Shown piece after piece: positions 22,123-32,941 of a stretch of 64,000 nt of DNA (positions are counted from its first letter, which is position 1; each line of letters opens with the position of its first letter). Source of the DNA: Arenicola marina (Eukaryota > Annelida > Polychaeta > Arenicolidae); assembly GCA_964019135.1 (NCBI GenBank), contig OZ025260.1:12146254-12210253 (forward strand), written 5' to 3'. The notes below the pieces were generated by a model, which made no database searches, was not told the origin of the DNA, and saw only the letters and a list, made by a program, of their open reading frames with translations. The translations under genes were made by a program, and so were the position numbers.

Positions 22123-22582
22123 AGATGTATCATGTCCAGTAGATGCATGCAGAATAAGGGCCCTGGTGTCTGAGTGTACCGAGATGTGCTATTCGTTTGA
22201 GCCGCGAAATTACACATGTACATAGTGCATTTTTTTTGCACCCAGGCATTGCACCCAGGGAACTCACTCTTCGTTATGACCCCTTCTTTGTCAATGTCAG
22301 TCAGCCGGTCACTGCACCGATACACGTAATAAATAAAGCTTGCGTAGCTCGGCGGGCCGACGCCCCCAAGCCCGCCACGGTCTGCCTCCCCCCAAAAAAA
22401 TCATTCCTTTTGCAACTTTCTTTCTGACAGAAGGTGCGAGGTACGTTTCCCTCTAATACACCCCCTCGTCATACGGCCTGTGTACTCTTGTATACGTTTA
22501 AAGTTGCATATCAAGCTCTCTCCCGCCAATACTAAGCCTAGGCGACATCACAATTTGCTGAAAACTCGATTGTTTCATTAAA
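22123..22582. other. Gene-free stretch
   Basis: No recognisable feature was seen apart from a short C run. Confidence 0.35.
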
Positions 22583-22905
22583 TTGACGGCGAGGGACGGC
22601 CCAGGAGTGCTAGAGTCTGGTGGGCGTCGGTGGGCGAGCGGGTGGGGGGGGGGAGTGGCAGGAGTGCATATGTCAGGTCGGTGCCGGTCGGTGCCGGTGT
22701 GCGGGGGGGGGGGGGGGGTGGGGGCAGTAGTGCAGCAGTGGTGGATGCCGGTGAGCGGGGGACGGTGAAAGGGAGTGCAGGAGTCTCGTGGGTGTCAGTG
22801 GGCGGGGTGGCGGGCCCGAGTGCAGCATTTTGAAGCGTGTCGGTGGGCTGGGGCGCTGCAGGAGACGGGTGGATGGGTGTGGCGGATGGGCAGAACTACG
22901 TTGGT
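22583..22905. repeat. G-rich, GTGGG-type low-complexity tract
   Basis: The plus strand is strongly G-rich, with recurring GGTGGGCG, GTGCCGGT, GTGCAGGAGTC-type words and a G12-13 run at about 22704. It gives artificial Gly-rich frames. Many runs of three or more Gs are spaced closely enough for G-quadruplexes. Confidence 0.7.
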
Positions 22906-23005
22906 GTGTTACGGCGAAAATCGCCATCATGTGAGTCAGTCCTGTTCGTTATGGCGAAAATCGTCATCATGTGAGTCAGTCCTAGTTGTTATGGCGAAAA
23001 TTGGA
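22906..23005. repeat. 36-39-bp tandem repeat, 2.5 copies
   Basis: GGCGAAAATCG(C/T)CATCATG, TGAGTCAGTCCT and GTTATG repeat twice and then a partial third unit follows. Each full unit contains TGAGTCA, the AP-1 consensus, which may be coincidence. Confidence 0.75.
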
Positions 23006-23061
23006 AATTTCAAAATTTTCCACACCATTTATTTTTCTTAAATCTCAACGCGATTGTCACG

Positions 23062-23333
23062 AGACTTTGCAGGGACATTAGGGACTCCACTCAGGTACCG
23101 TATGTCAAAAAGCATGGTGATCCCATGAATACTGTCGGTTTCCAAGGCGACGAAACTCCCCATTATGAGCCAATGGAAGTTTTGTCCACCCGATGTCGAC
23201 AACTTGCCATACAGGTATCTCCACGCCGCTTGGCAGAGACATTCGGTCCGCCACCTAGATAGACTATGCCAAAAATTACGGCGATCGAACTCGTAGTATT
23301 CGTTTCCAAGGCAACGGAAAATCCCATTATGAA
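23062..23333. repeat. Two diverged direct repeats of about 105 bp
   Basis: The block around 23062-23168 and the block 23228-23333 share GGCAGAGACATT-like, TATG(T/C)CAAAAA and CGTTTCCAAGGC(A/G)ACG followed by CCCATTATGA, in the same order. No protein motif is seen. Confidence 0.5.
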
Positions 23334-23437
23334 AGATACAAATTTAACTTTTTTCCATGTTCGGTGCAGTTAAAATTCACATAGCATTACGCTACTTGGT
23401 ACAGGCTTCCTAGGGGTCGGCCTTATCAAAGTTTATT

Positions 23438-23680
23438 AAAATTGGTTACATTTAAGCAACCTGGGTCAAGGGTCAAGGTCGTGACCTTGACTATTGTAAA
23501 TGTCGAGTGCTCGGTTGCAGCTCGAAAACTAAAAAACACCTGAGCACCAAACTTGTCCCGTTGGATAGAGGTGATGTAGCTTATGCCAAATCCGATCTCA
23601 ACTCGAACCCGGAGAGCACAACGTAACGGTGGCAGAGAGCCTGGAAGTTGCGGGTTCGAACCCGAGTTTTTCAATTTTTA
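23438..23680. repeat. Dispersed repeat with B-box-like end, copy 2
   Basis: This is the second copy of the 21660-21900 repeat, same orientation, ending in GCGGGTTCGAACCCGAG. It lacks the 86-bp tandem duplication seen in copy 1. Confidence 0.75.
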
Positions 23681-24281
23681 AGCTATCGCCCTCCAATATG
23701 TACCACAGGCTGGGGCATAAATTAGGACCTTATATTTAAAATTTTACTAAAATGGAACTCTCGGTTATCACGTAGCGGGTCATTTCAATTTAAAATTAAC
23801 GAAATTCACGGTGTCCTCAATATTGACCGTACAAACTTCCAAATGGTATAGGAGACTGTGGAATTTCATTGCCCGTCAGGAAAAAATATCAATAAAATTC
23901 GCCGTGTAAACACTTTTGCGTAAATCGACGAAAAGATCGTTGCAATACTACACTATACGGCGTTCCCGTTCTCCTAACGCGACCCCCCCCCCTCCCCCCA
24001 CGTCCCGCCGCCCCCACCCCGGCCTTCTCCATGCCCGCCAATACACACACGCATTTTGCCTTTGATGCGCTTCACTGGCGCACACTCCTGCCCTTATCCA
24101 CACCCACCCCCTACCTTACAGCCCTACCCTGTGTATTGCTGGCCGGTCCGCTGCCGTTCAGCTTGTTGCATGGTGCTTGTTGCATGGTGCCCTTACCGCG
24201 AACCGAGAGCCCGCTCTCTCCACCCCCCCCCCCCCCCGCAGGCCACACCTGGGGTCGAGGTGACAGCGGTTGCATCAAGAT
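23681..24281. other. Gene-free stretch with C runs
   Basis: No coding sequence is recognised. C-rich runs at 23983-24020 and 24221-24238 produce Pro-rich frames that I regard as artefacts. Confidence 0.4.
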
Positions 24282-24392
24282 GGGAAGCTACGAAACGCTG
24301 CAATTCCCTTAATAATTGGCCCAGAAGGTCCCGCTTTGATTTATAATGTGAGGCGAGATGACCCCCATGCAGCAGTCATGCGTCATGCGTCA
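24282..24392. repeat. Dispersed short repeat, copy 2
   Basis: It matches 21531-21640. Here the end contains a short tandem CATGCGT repeated three times. Confidence 0.7.
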
Positions 24393-24602
24393 TGCGTCAG
24401 TTGTCCATTTGAGCCATAAGCTTAATTTGAATGATCTACGATGAATATTAACGAAGTTGTAACGATTTAGACCTGCTAACTTTTCTGCCGGTTTTGTGAC
24501 ATTTTTAGGAACAAACTGTATTCTTTAACAAGCTCTCTCAACGCCCGATACACATAGAGATCGGTGAAGAAGCAAGGCACAGCTAGTTCAGTGTTACTTA
24601 TT

Positions 24603-25064
24603 CTAATGTATGGTGGCATATATGTGCCACTCGCGTTCTCGCATTCTCGCCTGGCACAACCTGAGGCGAGATCGCGAGAACGCGAGAATGCGCGAGGCGA
24701 GAACGCAAAAACGCGAGAATGCGCGGGCGAGAATGCGAGAATGCGAGAATGCGCGAGGCGAGAATGCGAGATTAATCTCGCCCGCGCATTCTCGCGTTCT
24801 CGCGTTCTCGCTACGCGCATTCTCGCCTCGCGCATTCTCGCCTCGCGCGTTCTCGCGTTCTCGCCTCGCGCGTTCTCGCCTCACGCATTCTCGCGTTCTC
24901 GCCTCGCGCTTTCTCGCCTCGCGCATTCTCGCCTTGCGCTTTCTCGCCTTGCGCATTCTCGCCTCGCGCGTTCTCGCGTTCTCGCCTCGCGCGTTCTCGC
25001 CTCGCGCATTCTCGCGTTCTCGCCTCGCGCTTTCTCGCCTCGCGCATTCTCGCCGTGTGCCATG
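24603..25064. repeat. GCGAG-rich 15-bp array, internally inverted
   Basis: The tract is built of GCGAGGCGAGAATGC-type 15-bp units mixed with 8-bp GAGAACGC words. The G-rich form is on the plus strand to about 24772, then flips to the complementary form to 25064, around the palindrome GAGATTAATCTC. The left flank TGGTGGCATATATGTGCCAC also bounds the array at 28.2 kb, in opposite orientation. Arg/Ala/Glu-rich or Ser/Leu/Ala-rich frames of up to about 177 codons on both strands come from the repeat and are not genes. Confidence 0.9.
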
Positions 25065-26317
25065 TTGCCGCAATTTTAGCCACCAAAATTTCCATTTGGC
25101 CGATTTGTCATATAAGGCATACCCCATAAACAATGCCTTCTAGCAGGACTTTTTCAAGCCAGAGAGTTTAGCTAACGAAACGGGGACTTCTCATGCATTT
25201 AATGATTTGATGACTTACAACTATTCTATAGTGTCCTTCTGATATATCCAAACATTCACTACATTCAACTACAAAGAATAATTGTCGGCTATTTTGGCGA
25301 CCATTACCACATTATAACTGGGGTGTGTCCACTCCATTTTATTGCATACAAATCAATGTATAGATCTCCCGACACATGTAGCTCATTGAAAATTACGTGG
25401 AAGTGGTGGGTTATTTATCTTTCACATCTTAGTGCCGCCATTGACTCGTTTTCGCACAAAATCATGTCAAAGTTTACTGTGTCCTGCAGTCTGTTAATAA
25501 AATGTAAGAGTAAGTTGTTTTTCCGCTTCCACTTTATTGATCTTCAAAGAAATATGTTACCCCAGAAATGATGGCGGTGCTAAAATGATTGATGTTAAAT
25601 TTCATTTTCGGATTGTTAATATCGATCATTTGGCTAAAACGCATTTTTGCGGATGGTACGGTAGTGACAGCTGGAAGTTTCAGGGGCAGCAATATATACG
25701 CTTTCTATAGGACATTTTAGAATGTTAAGATTCAAATAGATAGACGGAAAGATAACACTACCACCATTACCACCATTTTACAGCAAAATAGTCATAGATA
25801 ACACGATCTGCAACTCCAACCAGCAACCGATCAACAAACAAGAAATACTCGAAAAGATCCTTCGGAGGAATTCAAATATCATCACCTGGATATTCATGTT
25901 ATTGAAAACAAACAGAGCCGCCGAGCTTGTGCGTTGGTAAGTACTTTCCAACTAAACAGGCAAGTGCTGACGTCACCAACATTTTGTCAACTCTGTTACC
26001 GGACAATTTCAGAAGCCCCGCGTTTAAAACTTGTTTATCAATACGTGTTCGCTTTACATGGTGAGGGTTCAATTAATATGCCCAAACATTTCACTGGACA
26101 ATTACTTGTTGAAAATCGACAAAATTCGGTATTAATACGCACCAAATAATTGATTAGCCAAAAAATATCCCATCTGTTGCATGAGAATTGTTACTGCTAA
26201 TGTGCAGAACGATCGTTGCAGTATTATACCTTAACAACAAATATAAGGGTTATCATTAAGAGTATAGAAGCTATTAGCAGTCTACCACTTAGAATAAAAA
26301 AGAATTATATACGTGTT
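25065..26317. other. Gene-free stretch
   Basis: No gene, RNA or repeat structure was recognised in this 1.2-kb stretch. Confidence 0.4.
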
Positions 26318-26427
26318 GTAACAGAGCTGACAGCTGGTAACAGGGCTGACGTCTGGTAACAGGGCTGACGTCTGGTAACAGGCTGACGTCTGGTAGCAGG
26401 GCTGACGTCTGGTAACAGGGCTGACAT
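26318..26427. repeat. 19-bp tandem repeat, six units
   Basis: The unit is GTAACAGGGCTGACGTCTG (19 bp) with one 18-bp unit and point variants. The core AACAGGGCTGAC also occurs in palindromic form at 27931-28001 and once at about 26562 (AACAGAGCTGAC). Confidence 0.85.
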
Positions 26428-27217
26428 GCGTGTTATCAATTGTTGAGAATGCACAACAGAAGTGGCTTAAATGCATACCTTCGCCTGCTTTACGTCAGCG
26501 ACGGTCATTCCTAAATTATAAAAGTCGTGAACCGTCAGCCACTTGGAATAAGGAACATGTGTGGTAACAGAGCTGACTCCTGGTAACGGTGCATGCGTAC
26601 GCTGAAAATGCACACAGAGATGATTAAAATTCTTATATTCGCGACGGTCATTTTAGTATCTTTTGAAACTTCGTCCACGCAAGTTCAGCGGAGAGTCTAT
26701 ATGCACCCCGAGATATAATATGTGGTCCATATTTTGACCCACAGTGCGTGATAGATAAATTAGTTTAGAATATGCACGAAGAGGAAAATGAGTGAAAAAC
26801 GGATGTATGCGTAACCACCTCTTCGCTGCAATATTGTTTCAGTGCAATTTGTGTATATAACAGTATTGCTTATCATTATCTCCATACCTCTTCATGCAAC
26901 GACTGCCTTCAAAGAAGACGCCATCCTGCTGATTTGCTCCATAAAGTATTAATTTGACAGTCAATTGATAGAACATATTTGCTTTAAATAACCGAACGAT
27001 CAACGTGTCAACGCCTTTTTGGCCTTTTTTTATCTGCAACTGAATTTCCCATAACAATAAATCCTAAATAAAGTATATCTTTCTTTCCAAAGGATATTCC
27101 AGCAAACAGCGAAGGATAACGAAACCGGGTTGTCCAAATTACGACTAATAACAGCGAAAGCCATGTGAGATGGGTGAGCCTAATACCATCGGAGACGGCA
27201 GCTAGGCGCGGATCTAG
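26428..27217. other. Gene-free stretch
   Basis: No recognisable coding or repeat feature apart from an isolated AACAGAGCTGAC at about 26562. Confidence 0.35.
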
Positions 27218-27530
27218 GTGGGAGGGGGGGGGGGGCACATAGGGTGCAAACCACCCACACTTGGAAACTTGAGAATACACTGTAAAGTCGCGTTTTCCGA
27301 CGAAATTCATCGCAAAGCCAAGATATGTTGTAGACCCGACCTAGTGGTTAGACCACCCCCCCCCCCCCAAGGACTGTTCGAGTCGAAATACTTTCAAGTG
27401 TCCCTATGGAGGATGAATGCCCTTTTTCTACGTAAGGCTGTCTGAGGTATCAACCCCGTCCTTTCGGTAAAAAAAAATAGTGGACACCCTCGGTCCCACC
27501 CCCCCCCCCCCCCCCCCCAACAAAATTCTG
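27218..27530. repeat. Region of long G and C homopolymer runs
   Basis: G runs at about 27222-27235 and C runs at about 27353-27369 and 27497-27519 break up otherwise unremarkable sequence. Gly- and Pro-rich frames here are artefacts. Confidence 0.6.
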
Positions 27531-27930
27531 GGACTATCTCTCTCTATCAGGTTTCTTTTTTCTATTCCCGCTATCTCATTCACGCGTTTTATTTTGCCCG
27601 TCTTCTTCCTTTCAGACCAACAGTTTTGTTTCTCTAGGTAAGCGCACGTCGTGTGGGATCAGCATTGCGCCTCGCCCTGTACCGCAGTTGTTTTCTGCCT
27701 CCAGACAGTGCCATTCGGCAAATAACATAAGTTTAGATATTTGAAATGATAAATTCTTACATTTAATGAATGTATAATTTGGTTTTAAAAAAGTGCCTAG
27801 ATAGTAATTCAACAGCACCCCCATCGCCCCTGGTCTTAATTATCCATGGGGCCTCCCCTTCCACGAATAGGCCACTGACACCCCAGTGTATTCCCCGCTA
27901 GGAATAATTAAGGTGGCTAATATAGCTGTA

Positions 27931-28001
27931 ATGTCAGCCCTGTGACCCATGCTGTCAGCCCTGTTATCCTGTAACAGGGCTGACAATAACAGGGCTGACA
28001 T
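27931..28001. repeat. Nested inverted repeat of AACAGGGCTGACA
   Basis: The outer arms ATGTCAGCCCTGT and ACAGGGCTGACAT are a perfect 13-bp inverted pair. The inner arms CTGTCAGCCCTGTTA and TAACAGGGCTGACA form a second pair around CCTG. The same word makes up the 19-bp tandem repeat at 26.3 kb. Confidence 0.85.
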
Positions 28002-28029
28002 CAAAGGTCACACATATTCAAAATAGGAA

Positions 28030-28243
28030 AGCGAGAATGCGCGAGGCGAGAACGCGCGAGGCGAGAACGCGCGAGGCGAGAACGCGCGAGGCGAGAACGC
28101 GAGAACGCGCGAGGCGAGAACGCGAGAACGCGCGAGGCGAGAATGTGCGAGGCGAGAACGCGAGAATGCGCGAGGCGAGAATGCGCGAGGCGAGAATGCG
28201 CGAGGCGAGAACGCGAGTGGCACATATATGCCACCATACTAAT
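28030..28243. repeat. GCGAG-rich 15-bp array, second copy
   Basis: It is the same family as 24603-25064, all in the GCGAGGCGAGAACGC orientation. Its right flank GTGGCACATATATGCCACCA is the reverse complement of the left flank at 24.6 kb, so the two arrays share one boundary in inverted orientation. Confidence 0.9.
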
Positions 28244-28764
28244 GCTATATCTCCGCCTGCAAAAACATTTACTTCAAGTGCTTGAGGCGAGAGTGAAATA
28301 ATCGTATGGCTGGGTGAATCACGCGAGAAAAATAATTCCATGTGGCTTGTAGTACATTGTCTCAAAAGGCAAACTTCAGTCGGCGAAATCGTTTGACGTC
28401 GCTAGAGATGGTGTTAAGTGGCTTAACTTTCAAGACAAAAAAGAGATGATGTGAAAACTATTTATTAAGCTGACACTAACACTAGTAACAGGATGCACGA
28501 TTACACAACACATTGCCTTTCAATGGCATCTTGCTAATGCTGCTAATCCCTAGCCCCCCCCCCCTTCCCCTTCCCTTCACCCCCACACTCCTCCGCGGCC
28601 GACTTAATCGGCGGCCAGGTTAAAGCGCTGTCAGGGCATCTGGCAGCCGCGCCTCCTTATATACCCCTCCCACACCCCCGCCCCCACCCCCTCCCTCCAC
28701 AGTATATATGTCTGGACCTAGCAGCCCTAGCAGAAATTTTGCCATTATCGTGAGAAAAAAAAAC
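28244..28764. other. Gene-free stretch
   Basis: No coding sequence is recognised. C-rich runs at about 28553-28600 and 28660-28700 are present. Confidence 0.4.
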
Positions 28765-28893
28765 TTTTTCACATTATGTTTAATAATACTTTCTCACCGG
28801 TAAATGTGTGTATTTGGGCCCTCTTATCCTAGACCAAATGAGATTACTGTAACAGTCAAATGTCGAAAATGGGGTCTCAATAAGCACAAAAAA
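28765..28893. repeat. Dispersed repeat, copy 1
   Basis: It shares TATGTTTAATAATACTTT, GTATTTGGGCCCT, ATGGGGTC and CAAAAAACGACAAT with 30026-30142, same order and orientation, about 1.26 kb apart. No function is apparent. Confidence 0.75.
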
Positions 28894-29364
28894 CGACAAT
28901 GTTTTCTTACCCTTGCCATTGACCTTGGTGCTTATCCTTCTAGTATGTCATGTAATAGGTCAAGGTTAATAACATACCTGAAGAGGAAGGTCATACCCCG
29001 CTGGGAATTATTGATGCTATGAGCAATTTTGACCCCGCCTGGTCTATGAAATGTATCAGTTCGCCACTATAAACGCCTCGCTTGGACAGGGTTTGATTGC
29101 AATCTATGCCCAATTGACTTCCGTGGATGAATCAATATCGATCAGAACAATATCTATAGAAATCGGACACGATTTGACCTTGGGAAGTGAAAAATGGACC
29201 AAAATTCAGACATCAGTAGCATGTTTTCGATCCGTTCGATAGGGAATAATGCTCGTCTGATTATTATATATGCTTGAACAGAAAGCTCGGGAGAGGTACT
29301 ATGTAACTGCCTATAGGGTACAACCCAACAGTGAGGAGAAAGACTTAAAATCAAGAATTTCCAT

Positions 29365-29397
29365 TTTCCCGCCCAAACCGTGATTTTGGGCGGGAAA
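29365..29397. promoter_or_regulatory. Inverted pair of E2F-like TTTCCCGCC sites
   Basis: TTTCCCGCCCAAA and TTTGGGCGGGAAA form a perfect 13-bp inverted repeat with a 7-bp loop. Each arm matches the E2F consensus TTTSSCGC. No convincing gene follows, so a regulatory role is only a possibility. Confidence 0.35.
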
Positions 29398-30025
29398 GTA
29401 GCGTCTTTGCTATTTATAGCTATATTAAAGATATCTTTGCAATTTTTTTCGTCGTCTATTGTAGTAGACATTACTTTCTTGCCTATTTAGTGCCTTTCCG
29501 GGTGTTGTTCGAACCATTTGAACATATTTGACCCCTCGGAAAGGGGAAAAAATATGTCTTTTTCTTCGAATATGTATTGCATGCTTTAAATAAGTTGTAA
29601 ATGACAATGAGGAATAGTATTATAAACATTGTATAGGGCCAGAAGATGGCAAAAGTGGTACAAGTAACATAAAGTCTCTACCAGCAATATTAAGGGCGCC
29701 GTGGCTATTTATAAGTGAACTCTACGTTACGTAACTTTTCGATTTTCCCCAAGTTTAAGACGTGCGACGCTCGAAACGACAGAAAATGGGTGTCATTGAT
29801 ATTAGCAAATGAAAGGCTAGTAACTTTGAGGGTAATGCAGCTATCTTTTTATGTTCTGGCTCCAACACTGTCTTTGCATCTTCCCGTTCGGAAAATATGA
29901 GGTTCGAAGGAAGAGGAAAAGTCAGAGTCAAAGTTTGTCACTAAAAATTGTCTAAAGAAAGTCAATTTTATTAATGGAAAATGCGTTATGGTAACTAAAG
30001 TAAGCCAGTTAAACAAGTAATTTCA

Positions 30026-30142
30026 CAGTATGTTTAATAATACTTTTTGGCCACCCAATGTATTTGGGCCCTTATTCTATAACAAATGAGGTCACAGTCT
30101 AATGTAGAACATGGGGTCCCAATATGCCCAAAAAACGACAAT
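30026..30142. repeat. Dispersed repeat, copy 2
   Basis: This is the second copy of the 28765-28893 repeat. Confidence 0.75.
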
Positions 30143-31739
30143 CGTAACCCTAAATAGCGCGCATAGCGTGTATATTTCCGGCCGATGGCGCAATATATGA
30201 CATCCCAGTTTTGCGTAGTCTATTGCTCTGTTATTATACGTTATGTGGACTTCCGTTTCAATATTGTTCTCGTGACTGGAGCAAATAGTGCAGTTGGTTC
30301 ATTTTCACCTACTTAGGCAACAGCTACCATCACTATGATTTCATATGTAGGTATAATAAAACCCAGGCCGCTGATATAATTTCTCGGCCACGCCCTAATT
30401 CACGCCAAAACGACGCTTCTCTAAAGAAAGTATTCTCTTTCATATTTTGCTTAACTGATTGCAGCAATCACTGTAAATGAAAAACGGTAATATCTGGGAT
30501 ATCATCTGCCACATATACTAGAATGTAACGATCGACGTTATGGACAGAGTATAAAGATTAATAATGTATATCGAGAAAAGGTACATTCGCAAGGCTAAAA
30601 GCAATTAAGCCCGTGCAGCACGTGCAGCTAATGACTATCCAATTAAAGAACCTGATAACCCTCCCTAGCCCCTTATCTGTGCTTTGCCAGCCCGAATGTA
30701 ATCCCCATAGCCCCCCGCTGTTAGTTGCTCCAGCCAGCCCGAACATCCACATATTTTAATGTCACCTAATTATTAAGCCTCCAACTGGCCACACACCCAC
30801 ACACCCACATCCGCGTAGTTTAAACGTATAGCAAGGTTCGTTCTCTGTCGCGGGTCAAGGTAATGCTAATGCACTCACTCCTGTAGTAGCTTGATCACGC
30901 CTGACACCCAAATCAGAGGAAACATAATCCAGACACTCTCTTAGCCCTTCCCAACCCCGCCCCATTCCATACAACCCTTTATAATAACCCCTCCCACCGG
31001 CAACTCCCCCATCTCTCCTTCACCTGAACCCATACACACGCTATAATAGCTGCCCCCCCCCCCCGCCCCCCACCGACCCCCACGCCGCGCAGGGAGTAAA
31101 GAAAGTGCTTCACGCATGAATCGCAGCCCTGTAGAGACCCCTGTGTCATGTAGCGCACTCTCTGTCTGGCGCGTCTGCCCCCGGCCGACACCTTTCTATC
31201 CAGATAAGATGGACATCGGACGCAGGTCAGCCAGTGCAGAGAGCGGGAAACTGGTCAACGGTTCGCTAATGTGCATGCATGGTAGCTGAATACCATGAAA
31301 CATGCGTCGATGATCAGTCCTTCATTATCAGCACTCAGCATTATGGCGCAGGGTAGTATACACATGTAGGGTGGGGGTCGGGTTACCGAACGAAGCCCCA
31401 GCAAACACGTACCAGCAAATGCTTATGACCGCATTAAATTTAAGCGAGACTAACTAATTATAAGTTATAATAATATAAATATATATCTCTACATGTGTTG
31501 GCTAAAGGCATGCTTTAATCTTTATTTTTGTTTGATATCGTGCGACCGTGTTATATACATATTATAAATACATCAACATAAATATATAAACATATTGATA
31601 TAACTTCAGTATTTAATTGAATACTTCAGTCAGGTGTCCTGATCTCTAATAAGCGCCGGTCTAATATTTGCGAGGACACATAGCTTGTATTTTGAGCGAA
31701 CAACACATACAGCGGAGCCACGGAACGAGGAAACCCCCT
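30143..31739. other. Gene-free stretch
   Basis: No gene or structured repeat was recognised in this 1.6 kb. A C-rich patch lies at about 31051-31075. Confidence 0.4.
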
Positions 31740-32065
31740 AATTTATAGCGAACACTCGGTCATAGCTATATTCAGCCCCCCCCCCCCCCCTCGCCTTTTT
31801 CCTTAACCCACGTGGATCGGTAATTCCAAGCTTAGCTAATGGAACACTTGGTCATGGCTATATTCGGCATATGAGAGTTTTCCCCCACCCCACTCCTCAT
31901 GTCCCTTAACCCACCTGAATCGGTAATCCCATGCTAAGCTAAGGGGACAATTGGTCATGGCTGTATTCAGCCTATGACAATTTGTCCCGCCCCCTCGCCA
32001 TTTCCTTTAACCCACGTGGATCGGTAATCGCATGCTAAGCTAAGGGGAAACTTGATCATAAGTAC
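31740..32065. repeat. About 102-bp unit repeated three times
   Basis: CTTAACCCACGTGGATCGGT and the following GCTAAGCTAA(G/T)GG recur at about 31803, 31906 and 32007 (spacing 103 and 101 bp), with GGTCATGGCTATATTC between them. The copies are moderately diverged and include a C run in the first. Confidence 0.8.
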
Positions 32066-32941
32066 CTATATTTAGCGTCTTTAACATGGCCAATCCCATT
32101 ATGAAGCCTCGATACGCCGAACGACGAACGGCGCGGTGACGCTTAATGCATCATATAACTCGGTCGATGTACATAGTCGCAGTCGCTATTAACATGTTAA
32201 AGTTGCACCTATGCCCCTAAGTTTCGTTTTTCTAAAGCTATGCTTGACGAGCTCGTACATTTTTGTATCGAGTTACCCCCCCCCCACCCCCCTCCTCCCC
32301 CTGCCAGGGTCACAATTCGTATTAGGTGTCTCAACTGCTACGCTTCTCTGCCCCTTTGTGTTACAGGTGTTACAGGGGTAGGTAAAACACGGCCGTAAAA
32401 ATATATGTTCTACTGAATAGATGTTGATAGATTTTGTAAATTACATTCCCCATCAAGTTCTAAGTAATGAAAAAAAGTAGGTTTGATTACTATTGCAATG
32501 TGTGGGGGCTGACCCCTGATTCAGCATAGGCTGCCCGGATTATTAGGGAGAACGATCGCTTGCGTTAAAGTACTCATATTGCAGTAAACTCACGTGTAAA
32601 CAACATAAGCAACTATGCGGGGATTATATGGGGGGCTTATCTGTATCTTCAATTGTAAAAGACGTCATATCACATCGTAAAGCATAAATTTCAAGATATG
32701 TAATAATACAGTCTTTTGAAATCGCAATGGGTGTATTATTTCAAGAACCACCTTAGTTCAGGACAGACTAAACAATATGTGAGCGATGTGATACCCCAGC
32801 GGTTGTCAGCGATTAGGTACCATTATCGCTGGAGATCGGCAGGGTCCAGATGTTTCTGTGGTATACCAGCGTACGCAGCAATGGGTGAGGTATGCACATT
32901 TAGACATGGAACGATTAGAGGAGGTGCCGCGATCAGATAAT
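32066..32941. other. Gene-free stretch
   Basis: No recognised gene or repeat except a C-rich tract at about 32276-32300. Confidence 0.35.

Noticed and set aside
24476..25143. Arg/Ala/Glu-rich and Ser/Leu-rich frames up to 177 codons
   Set aside because: They are translations of the GCGAG 15-bp array in several frames on both strands.
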